Positions 14,012 through 19,960 of a DNA stretch of 39,377 nt are shown one piece after another. Made by a program: the position numbers and the translations under genes. The stretch is from a virus, in the IMG/VR virus record IMGVR_UViG_3300038701_002047, positions 1 to 39,377 of that record; one strand, given 5' to 3'. Position 1 is the stretch's first letter. Each line of letters starts with the position of its first letter. The notes below the pieces were generated by a model, which saw nothing but the letters and a program-made list of their open reading frames with translations, had not been told where the DNA came from and did no database searches.

Positions 14012-14259
14012 TCAAATATAATTTTAGCTTTGGTTCCGGTTTTAACGGTTGTATCTGGCACATAAAAGTAATCATACGAAGAATCATTTCCTTTGCTATG
14101 CCAAAATTCAATAAGCACTTTACTTCCTTCTCTACCCATTACCTCACCATTTAATCCTAACAGGTATGGTCTTGGGTTGCATGAGGTTAAAAATATTATG
14201 ATCCATATAATTAACCAATACAGGAACAGGGGTAAATATGCTTTCCTTAGGTCTTTCAT
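14008..14259 (-). CDS. Putative lipoprotein
   Basis: The 83 aa protein has a basic N-terminus, a hydrophobic segment ('LFLYWLIIWIIIFLTSC') and a lipobox LTSC with Cys27, then a short beta-rich soluble part ('VMGREGSKVLIEFWHSKGNDSSYDYFYVPDTTVKTGTKAKIIFE'). It should be lipid-anchored in the cell envelope. It is coupled by 4-nt overlaps to both neighbours. Phage lipoproteins of this size act in superinfection exclusion or as outer spanin-like lysis factors; neither can be chosen from sequence. Confidence 0.6.
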   Translation of the reverse strand: MKDLRKAYLPLFLYWLIIWIIIFLTSCNPRPYLLGLNGEVMGREGSKVLIEFWHSKGNDSSYDYFYVPDTTVKTGTKAKIIFE

Positions 14260-14474
14260 TTTTTTTTATCTCCTATAAATTCTCTAATAAACCACCATCT
14301 AAATTCAAGTCCGAAGAAATTAAAATATAATTCGTATTCAGTTGGGGAAAAAAATCTTATACCTATTCCAAAATATACCCAACTACCTGACCTACTATAA
14401 ATAGGTCTTTTCCATCGGTTATTAAGTACAAATCTATCAAATTTGTGTTTGTATTTTGATTTACGAAACCTCAT
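14256..14474 (-). CDS. Hypothetical aromatic-rich protein
   Basis: The 72 aa protein is basic at the N-terminus ('MRFRKSKYKHKFDRF') and rich in Phe, Tyr and Trp ('SWVYFGIGIRFFSPTEYELYFNFFGLEFRWWFIREFIGDKKK'). It resembles a small beta-strand membrane-associated peptide; not recognised. 4-nt overlaps with both flanking lipoprotein genes indicate co-expression, so it may form an envelope complex with them. Confidence 0.5.
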   Translation of the reverse strand: MRFRKSKYKHKFDRFVLNNRWKRPIYSRSGSWVYFGIGIRFFSPTEYELYFNFFGLEFRWWFIREFIGDKKK

Positions 14475-14623
14475 TTGTACCTAGGCCATTTTTGATTATT
14501 GTAATGCTTTTGGTAAGCCTTGGATGGACTTTGCCCAAATCCTATTCGATAAGGCTCTGTCCTGTACGTTGCGCAGCTTGAAACAAAAATTAACATTGCG
14601 AGTAATAATAATAGAGTTTTCAT
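14471..14623 (-). CDS. Small putative lipoprotein
   Basis: A 50 aa product from ATG 14623 (MKTLLLLLAMLIFVSSCATY), with a clear signal peptide and lipobox VSSC (Cys17), leaving a 34-residue basic mature peptide ending 'AYQKHYNNQKWPRYK'. The start at 14656 would put 11 polar residues before the signal peptide and is less likely. Small outer-membrane lipoproteins of this kind can serve as o-spanins or exclusion factors. Confidence 0.6.
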   Translation of the reverse strand: MKTLLLLLAMLIFVSSCATYRTEPYRIGFGQSPSKAYQKHYNNQKWPRYK

Positions 14624-14643
14624 CGTTTGTTTATTTGTATGGT

Positions 14644-14895
14644 TTAATAATCCCAAATTGAACCGTAAGATGCATTAGGGTAATGTCCTTCATTTATATG
14701 ATCTTCTGGCATAGTATCAGTTGATAGGCTAAATAAGTTTTGCCTTCTGATTGTTGAATTTTCAGGATCACTAAAAGGTGACGTAATACCCCAATGATTA
14801 ATATCTACAGTTAGCATCATTTTTACTGACCTGTTTGGCATCAATTCGGCTAAATTAGATACTTCAGCCCTATGGTTTATTCTTTCGTGTAACAT
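14644..14895 (-). CDS. Hypothetical protein, first gene of an early operon
   Basis: An 83 aa protein ('MLHERINHRAEVSNLAELMPNRSVKMMLTVDINHWGITSPF...'), family not recognised, no membrane segment. It follows a divergent intergenic region carrying a TACCTAAATATAGGTA dyad and appears to lead the operon that runs through the lipoproteins and RNA ligase. Confidence 0.5.
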   Translation of the reverse strand: MLHERINHRAEVSNLAELMPNRSVKMMLTVDINHWGITSPFSDPENSTIRRQNLFSLSTDTMPEDHINEGHYPNASYGSIWDY

Positions 14896-14923
14896 GGTTT
14901 CTATCTGTTTTAGTTTCTTTCAA

Positions 14924-14939
14924 TACCTAAATATAGGTA
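14924..14939. promoter_or_regulatory. Dyad TACCTA-AATA-TAGGTA, candidate operator
   Basis: Perfect 6-bp arms around AATA. On the minus strand it contains TATATTTA, a -7-like box for the operon starting at 14895, so a protein bound here would block that promoter. The region is shared with the divergent regulator-like gene at 15001. Confidence 0.5.
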
Positions 14940-14989
14940 GTAATAATTTACTAAACAAGTATTTTATACTATAATTGAAATTTTTTTTA

Positions 14990-14997
14990 TATCTTTA
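14990..14997 (+). promoter_or_regulatory. -7 box TATCTTTA, 3 nt before ATG
   Basis: TAnnTTTA box followed by CGT and the ATG at 15001. As with other genes of this phage, the distance is too short for a leader, implying a leaderless transcript. Confidence 0.45.
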
Positions 14998-15000
14998 CGT

Positions 15001-15240
15001 ATGGACTTTAGAAAAATAGTTAAATCTGCTGGTAAAACACATGCTGAGGCATCAAAAAAGATGTTCCCTGATACTAAATTTCCTTACCAGGCTTACACCC
15101 GTATCGCTTCACAAAACATTCCACTTAACGAAATTCAACTACAAGCCCTATCCGAAGTTACCGGGTATTCTGTTTGTCAGATAGTGGAGATGCGAACCGG
15201 TAACCAAGCCCACATCTCCAAAAATGAATTTACTTCCTAG
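15001..15240 (+). CDS. Putative small HTH regulator
   Basis: A 79 aa protein, 'MDFRKIVKSAGKTHAEASKKMFPDT...YTRIASQNIPLNEIQLQALSEVTGYSVCQIVEMRTGNQ'. The layout (helix, 'THAEASKKMFP', then 'LNEIQLQALSEVTGYSVCQI') resembles Cro/C1-like or phage XRE-fold regulators in which a second helix pair contacts DNA. It is the sole plus-strand gene in the early block and faces the minus-strand operon across a dyad, a classic switch layout. No repressor oligomerisation domain. Assignment is tentative. Confidence 0.5.
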   Translation: MDFRKIVKSAGKTHAEASKKMFPDTKFPYQAYTRIASQNIPLNEIQLQALSEVTGYSVCQIVEMRTGNQAHISKNEFTS

Positions 15241-15484
15241 TTTCTAACAGGATTGTTTTTCCAGTAACGTTCCCATTAAAGTCTAACAATTTGCCGTTAC
15301 ACTTTAATTCTATCTCTACGTCCTGCCGGGGCTTACCTGCTTTCAATGTCCTAATCTGTCTCTGAACAATAGCAAAATCAGTAAGGTACCCTGTGCCACA
15401 TTTAACCCAATCTTTTGGAGTTCCTACCTTGGTAAACGTCCGCATTCTGATAGTGTATTTATTTACTTTAGAAGGGGAGATCAT
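15230..15484 (-). CDS. Hypothetical protein coupled to SSB
   Basis: An 84 aa product from ATG 15484 (MISPSKVNKYTIRMRTFTKV), which overlaps the end of the ssb gene by 17 nt. It is basic and beta-rich; no family recognised. The overlap indicates it is translated from the ssb message, so a DNA-metabolism role is plausible. Its 3' end overlaps the end of the convergent gene at 15001. Confidence 0.55.
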   Translation of the reverse strand: MISPSKVNKYTIRMRTFTKVGTPKDWVKCGTGYLTDFAIVQRQIRTLKAGKPRQDVEIELKCNGKLLDFNGNVTGKTILLETRK

Positions 15485-15833
15485 TTTGTCCTTGTTTTGG
15501 TTCGTTATCTTTTGATTCTGTTTTAGTTCCACCTCCGGCAAACTCAAAGTCTTGCACTACCAATGACCAGTAGTATTTATCTTCGTGTTTCTGGCACTTC
15601 ATCTCACCTCTAACGGCAATTAAAGATCCTTTCTTTACGTAGTTCTCGAATACGTTTGCCAATGGGCCCCATACTTCCAATGAAAACCATGTGGTATTCT
15701 CTTTCTTTTCACCATCCTTGGTCTTATAACGTTTGGTTTCAGCTAATGGTAGTTTAGCCAGTTTACGGCCTCCATCAAATTCTCTAATTTCTGGGTCTTG
15801 ACCTACCCTACCTAATACTGTTATTGATTGCAT
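15468..15833 (-). CDS. ssb: Single-stranded DNA-binding protein
   Basis: The 121 aa protein has an OB-fold core of the bacterial SSB type: 'MQSITVLGRVGQDPEIREFDGGRKLAKLPLAETKRY', 'TTWFSLEVWGPLANVFENYVKKGSLIAVRGEMKCQKHED'. A short acidic linker leads to the tail DLPF, the usual C-terminal tip that binds partner proteins. It would coat single-stranded DNA during phage replication and recombination. It is adjacent to membrane and nuclease genes in the replication block. Confidence 0.9.
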   Translation of the reverse strand: MQSITVLGRVGQDPEIREFDGGRKLAKLPLAETKRYKTKDGEKKENTTWFSLEVWGPLANVFENYVKKGSLIAVRGEMKCQKHEDKYYWSLVVQDFEFAGGGTKTESKDNEPKQGQNDLPF

Positions 15834-15844
15834 ATTTGTTTTGT

Positions 15845-16114
15845 TTAAATTACCATTAAAAACACCAATAACCCTCCGGAAATCGTTACCATTAAGTCTA
15901 CTAAATTTTCCTGATCCAAATACCCATAGTTATTATAATCCCATGCTTCTTTGAATATGGCTATTACAATAGTTCCGGCCAATGCCAGATAAGCGTTTCC
16001 CGTTAACACGTATACACCAATGGCCATAATAAGACCGATTAAGAAATGTAATACCTTGTCCCTGTTATTGAATTCAGGGAGTAGGTTTAATAGAAAGTTA
16101 AATAGTTTTTTCAT
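15845..16114 (-). CDS. Membrane protein (VanZ/DUF2279-like)
   Basis: An 89 aa protein with two or three transmembrane segments ('VLHFLIGLIMAIGVYVLTGN', 'LALAGTIVIAIFKEAWDY', 'DLMVTISGGLLVFLMVI'). The pattern 'DKVLHFLIGLIM...KEAWDYNNYG' resembles small VanZ-like/DUF2279 proteins found in phages of Gram-negative hosts, sometimes near lysis genes. Possibly a holin, but located in the early block. It is followed by ssb. Confidence 0.55.
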   Translation of the reverse strand: MKKLFNFLLNLLPEFNNRDKVLHFLIGLIMAIGVYVLTGNAYLALAGTIVIAIFKEAWDYNNYGYLDQENLVDLMVTISGGLLVFLMVI

Positions 16115-16115
16115 G

Positions 16116-16328
16116 TTAAAGTTCTTTTAATGTGTCTTTAATAAATTTGTATATAAATGTAAATATTAACCAAATTAATAACCCTGTCAAGCCTACTTTC
16201 CATGCGATACTCCAACCATACCAAATCCATAAAACAGGTGATATTAAAAAAGACATGAATCCTAATAATAAAATTTTTCCAATTATAAGAATTATTTTTC
16301 TTTTTCTCTTTTCTAATTCGTTATCCAT
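16116..16328 (-). CDS. Small two-TM membrane protein
   Basis: A 70 aa protein with two hydrophobic segments ('IILIIGKILLLGFMSFLISPVLWIWY' and 'VGLTGLLIWLIFTFIY') between charged ends. No family recognised. It is tightly spaced with the membrane protein at 15845 and overlaps the zinc-ribbon-like gene upstream by 8 nt. Confidence 0.5.
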   Translation of the reverse strand: MDNELEKRKRKIILIIGKILLLGFMSFLISPVLWIWYGWSIAWKVGLTGLLIWLIFTFIYKFIKDTLKEL

Positions 16329-16503
16329 TATCTTGTCTTGTTTCTTTAATTAATGGGACATTTATTGTTTTGATTGTAATCCTGAATATTGGCAATATTT
16401 CATTGCAATCCTCACAAACTACATAATGACTAGCTACCTGTTGAATTTTGTCATCAGTTGGTATTTCATTAACTATAATTATGTTATGGTGATTACATTT
16501 CAT
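16321..16503 (-). CDS. Small zinc-ribbon-like protein
   Basis: A 60 aa protein with CNHH near the start and CEDC at about residues 31-34, spacing that could bind one zinc. Such minimal ribbons are common in phage early regions. No further function can be assigned. Confidence 0.5.
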   Translation of the reverse strand: MKCNHHNIIIVNEIPTDDKIQQVASHYVVCEDCNEILPIFRITIKTINVPLIKETRQDNG

Positions 16504-16519
16504 GCCTAAATATATTAAT

Positions 16520-16999
16520 TTATCCTATATAATCATAGTATTTTTGGTAAAAATCCTCGAAACTTTCAACGATCCAGTATTCACCTCCGGCTTTTTCTAT
16601 TCTTTCCTGTTCCTGTTCCTGGAATTCGCTTTGCCGGTCTTTACCTTTTTTGTATTTCCTTTTTAATTCTATGTCAATGCTTTTCCCTTGTATTGTGGCC
16701 TTAATATCAGCTATTCCTTTTCGCATGCCAGAACCAATCCACTCAACCGAACCAATTATATTCCTTTGGCCAATTACATCGGTGTACTGCTTCCTTTTGT
16801 CAATTCTCTGCCCTCTATTCTCTATCACTGTAGCGTAACACCCTACCAAGTTTAAAAACTTCTCTATCCGCTTTTTTTCCCGCTTTTCAGGCTTAAGTTT
16901 ATCAAAAGTGTTTATTGATCTTCCATAGTCAGGGACATGGGGCCAAAGTTCCTTACTTTCCTTCAGTAGGAGGTCTTTGAGGTGATCTAGTGGTTTCAT
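16520..16999 (-). CDS. VRR-NUC-type nuclease
   Basis: The 159 aa protein has the PD-(D/E)XK pattern of VRR-NUC proteins: 'GSGMRKGIADIKATIQGKSIDIELKRKYKKGKDRQSEFQEQEQERIEKAGGEYWIVESFEDF'. G..D (about residues 109-112), the E-L-K triad (IDIELKRK) and the Q..E..R...AGG.YW tail are all present. A long basic N-terminal region precedes. Family members cleave branched or single-ended DNA and assist recombination and packaging. It may pair with RecT and SSB encoded nearby. Confidence 0.75.
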   Translation of the reverse strand: MKPLDHLKDLLLKESKELWPHVPDYGRSINTFDKLKPEKREKKRIEKFLNLVGCYATVIENRGQRIDKRKQYTDVIGQRNIIGSVEWIGSGMRKGIADIKATIQGKSIDIELKRKYKKGKDRQSEFQEQEQERIEKAGGEYWIVESFEDFYQKYYDYIG

Positions 17000-17040
17000 A
17001 GAAAATATCTATTGAATTTAAAATATGATTTTTACTTGTT

Positions 17041-17088
17041 GATATTAACACAATTGGTTAATATCTGAGTTAGCGGTAATACAGTTCC
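17041..17088. repeat. Cassette 3' boundary stem-loop (copy A)
   Basis: GATATTAAC / GTTAATATC arms (17041-17049, 17057-17065) with loop ACAATTG, then TGAGTTAGCGGTAATACA. Twenty-four bases (17042-17065) are identical to 36086-36109, and 17057-17088 matches 33322-33353 at 29 of 32 positions. It directly follows the minus-strand gene at 17090. Confidence 0.75.
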
Positions 17089-17089
17089 A

Positions 17090-17275
17090 CTAACTATTAT
17101 ACATATCTTCATATATTTTTTCGCCACAATCTAAACACTCAAATTCGATATATGCATCAGGGTAGTCTCTCCATGTTTCTTTTGTGTGCAAATGCTTACA
17201 ACCCTTAGAAGTACTACCGCTAAAAATGCGTATAATCCATTTCTTACACTCTGATAATTTATTAAGTATCTTCAT
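17090..17275 (-). CDS. Small zinc-ribbon-like cassette protein
   Basis: A 61 aa protein, 'MKILNKLSECKKWIIRIF...GCKHLHTKETWRDYPDAYIEFECLDCGEKIYEDMYNS'. CKH.H and CLDCG form a probable zinc knuckle/ribbon. Flanked downstream by the repeated stem-loop and upstream by the repeated leader element, like the genes at 12628 and 33335. Function unknown. Confidence 0.6.
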   Translation of the reverse strand: MKILNKLSECKKWIIRIFSGSTSKGCKHLHTKETWRDYPDAYIEFECLDCGEKIYEDMYNS

Positions 17276-17302
17276 TTTATAATCTTTTGTTTGTTATTTA
17301 AA

Positions 17303-17345
17303 GTCCGTGCTATTAAGCGCAACGTATCATACGCTTAACGTTACC
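17303..17345 (-). repeat. Cassette 5' boundary element (divergent copy)
   Basis: GTCCGTGCTATTAAGCGCAACG followed by ATCATACGCTTAACGTTACC. It parallels 12861-12905 and 33589-33630 (CGTGCT-TA-G-CGCAACG, then ATACnn-nnCGTTA), with a similar bulged hairpin on the minus strand. Confidence 0.55.
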
Positions 17346-19593
17346 CTTTCAAATAATTATAAATAGTTTGCCTGGAAATATTCAGTATTTCTGCTACTTC
17401 CTTTTTATTGGCATCTGGGATAGCTTCGAAAACCTTTTTTACAATTACGTCAATCCTATTCCCTTTTAAGCTATCAATTACTTCCTTAATCTCATTGTTC
17501 TGCAAAGTGTTAATCTTAATTTTTTGAGACATCAATATAAAATAGTCGCTTAGCTTTTCCGCTTTATTGACTATGTTAGCATCAACAAAATTAAAATCCT
17601 TTTCTGAATCATAAGTCCACAAGCAATTTAACAAAAGGCAAAAACGAGGGATGTAAGATTTTTGCTTTGATAGCATCGATTTTACGTATTCGTTTTCCTT
17701 ATCGGAATTCTGCATTTTTGTGATCTTATTAAAAACCCTGATCCATTCTTTTTCCCCCGTTTCATCAAACCGAATAATTCTTGGATCAATATCCCCAAAC
17801 TCATTGATCTGAAGAATATGATTTCTAATATCGGAATAAAATTGATTAATATAACCTTCGTACCAATCATATACAGACTGATCTATTGATTTATCATTGT
17901 AGTACTCAATTTCCTTATCTGGGAAACTAACCAACAGCCGGTCCAAAAATCCGTTATCCTTATTTTCTTCTCCTGAAATTTGGGTAAATATTCCGGGTTG
18001 AATACCACCTAATACCGGAATCAAAGGTGATTCAATAAAACTACTCTTTGCAGTTTTCCTTGTAAGAATAGCTTCTTTATTTGACCAGCAAGAAAGCCAA
18101 AATTCTAAATCAGAACCGGGCTTGTACTTGTTCATGTCCTTTATCCATCCGTTTAGTTCATCTTTGAAGGCAGCTATACCCATGGTATTATCCTGGTGAA
18201 GGTCTGCCAATGCCTCCACTGTCACATCATTTACGATAAACTGTTTCCTGATAGGTTCCAATATTTCTTCATGGTCTTTTTTTTCCTTGGCCGTTAGCTT
18301 TTCGTATTCCTTGTATTTTCGGTACTCTTTTTGGAAGTGCTTAATTTCAAATGCATTCTTTTTGTCGATTGGAAATGTTACCGCAGAAATTGAAGGAGTC
18401 TTACCAAGTCCGGCCTTACCTATCAATCCGATCCAAATATTAGATGATTCTTTCCATCCGGTTTTAACTTCCATTTTACAGGAATTACCAACGATCAAAG
18501 CCAATAACCAAAGGAAAGAGGAACCCATGTAATCAATGGAATGGTTAAGCGTTTCTTGATTTTGGATCATGTAGTTTTGAATGTTTTCCGGGAATACATC
18601 AATAGGAAATATTATTTCTTCTTCAAGTATTTCCGGGCGTTCCACGGCTATTTTAGATACCTTCCTATCTCCATACCCTTCTTTATACAATTGGCTGGCA
18701 GCGGTAGAAAAATTACCTTGATGGTACTTGTATGCATAAATCTTGAAAGGGCTTAGTGCTGTTTCCGGTGGGTATATGGTGGCCGTTGAAAAAATGTAAC
18801 ATAGGCCGGTATCCCGGTAAACGTATCCATGTAGATGGTCTTTCGATCCTTTTTTGCGTAACGGTGTCCGGTCGCTTAATGGATTAAGTATTGTAAATTC
18901 ATCCTGGAGCAAATCAATAGCGGAATTCCTATTGTCGTAATCCTGCCAGGGGGTCAAGCCTGATTCGAAAGAGTTTACCTTAATTTCTTCCTTTACTGGT
19001 TCTTCCTTGTAATCAAAATACCTGCAAAGACCTATGAGAATGTCCCGTTCCTCTACTGAAATTTCCTGAATGTCCTCATATTGCAGATTGCCTACAAAGT
19101 TGTCATAAACGTAAATGTAACCGCCTTTACCACGGGTTTCAATTAATGCCCGGTTATCATCTTTTAGGCTGGCTAGCTTTTGGTTACCTCCTACCTTTTC
19201 ACATCGGTAAATAATATGGTACCCGGAGTTTACGGTCTTGGCAATTACAAAACGCTTTTCAAAATCATCTATGTAATCAGAAATGAAGTTTACGAATTCA
19301 TCAAAGAACCTTTTTCCCTCCGATACAGAAGGGTAAACCTTGGTATCAATGTCAATGCATTCTACATTGTTGTACCCGGTGACAATTCCAAAACCGACTG
19401 ATCCATCTATTTCCTTCCCAGACTTGGTTTTCTTGCCTCCATAGTATTGTGTATTCTTTTCAAGTTGTTCCTTGGTTAGCGGGGTTTTCTGATTCCGTTT
19501 CCATGAGAAATTTGGCTGCTTTCCTGAACCTATTGTAATTACTGAAAAACCAGCGTTCAATAGATTTAATGCCCTTCCGAGTGTAACAATCAT
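17341..19593 (-). CDS. Primase-polymerase / DUF3987 helicase fusion
   Basis: The 750 aa protein joins an N-terminal prim-pol (archaeo-eukaryotic primase) domain, residues about 1-200, with 'CIDIDTK' (D81, D83), 'SGYHIIY' and 'ETRGKGGYIYV', to a DUF3987 domain with Walker A GKAGLGKT at 392-399 and the typical 'FKDELNGWIKDMNKYKPGSDLEFWLSCW' and 'GGIQPGIF...DNGFLDRLL' blocks. The C-terminus (about 715-750) is a helix-turn-helix 'ANKKEVAEILNISRQTIYNYLKG'. It should prime and unwind phage DNA. It lies immediately downstream of the iteron region. A TATATTG box lies just upstream of its start. Confidence 0.8.
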   Translation of the reverse strand: MIVTLGRALNLLNAGFSVITIGSGKQPNFSWKRNQKTPLTKEQLEKNTQYYGGKKTKSGKEIDGSVGFGIVTGYNNVECIDIDTKVYPSVSEGKRFFDEFVNFISDYIDDFEKRFVIAKTVNSGYHIIYRCEKVGGNQKLASLKDDNRALIETRGKGGYIYVYDNFVGNLQYEDIQEISVEERDILIGLCRYFDYKEEPVKEEIKVNSFESGLTPWQDYDNRNSAIDLLQDEFTILNPLSDRTPLRKKGSKDHLHGYVYRDTGLCYIFSTATIYPPETALSPFKIYAYKYHQGNFSTAASQLYKEGYGDRKVSKIAVERPEILEEEIIFPIDVFPENIQNYMIQNQETLNHSIDYMGSSFLWLLALIVGNSCKMEVKTGWKESSNIWIGLIGKAGLGKTPSISAVTFPIDKKNAFEIKHFQKEYRKYKEYEKLTAKEKKDHEEILEPIRKQFIVNDVTVEALADLHQDNTMGIAAFKDELNGWIKDMNKYKPGSDLEFWLSCWSNKEAILTRKTAKSSFIESPLIPVLGGIQPGIFTQISGEENKDNGFLDRLLVSFPDKEIEYYNDKSIDQSVYDWYEGYINQFYSDIRNHILQINEFGDIDPRIIRFDETGEKEWIRVFNKITKMQNSDKENEYVKSMLSKQKSYIPRFCLLLNCLWTYDSEKDFNFVDANIVNKAEKLSDYFILMSQKIKINTLQNNEIKEVIDSLKGNRIDVIVKKVFEAIPDANKKEVAEILNISRQTIYNYLKG

Positions 19594-19639
19594 AGGTTTC
19601 TTGTTAATGGGATGTCAATATAGTAAAAATTAATAGTCA

Positions 19640-19960
19640 TTTGTCAATTTAGGCTGATTTTTTACACATTTTACACCAATTTTACACGACTTTTACACGC
19701 TACTGTAAACTTAGTTATATAGATATGTTATTGATAATCAATTAATTACAATTCAATATTTGCCAATTTTTACACTTTTACACGGTTTTTACAAACAAAA
19801 ATAAAATGGTAAGTGAAATTTTTTTTACTTTTATTTTTCGTGTAAAAGTGTAAAAGTAGTGTCAAAAACAGGCTAAAAACGGCCTATACTGGATTGAATC
19901 GCATATAACGGCTTTTACAGTTGAGTGTAAAAGTTGTGTAAAAATGTGTAAAAGTTTTAC
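19640..19960. other. Probable replication origin (iteron region)
   Basis: The gap of 363 bp between two replication genes holds eleven copies of an 8-mer: TTTTACAC at 19660, 19669, 19680, 19691, 19768, 19776 and its complement GTGTAAAA at 19840, 19848, 19925, 19936, 19946. The copies face a centre between 19784 and 19839, with perfect 13-bp arms ACACTTTTACACG (19772-19784) and CGTGTAAAAGTGT (19839-19851) around a very AT-rich core. Iterons plus an AT-rich core next to a primase-helicase gene are typical of an origin; the initiator is not identified. The same repeats could also serve as operators. Confidence 0.65.

Noticed and set aside
17041-17065. Intrinsic terminator for the gene at 17090
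   Set aside because: The stem is AT-rich and is followed on the minus strand by AACAAG without a T-tract; its copies share flanking bases well beyond the stem, pointing to a repeat family instead.
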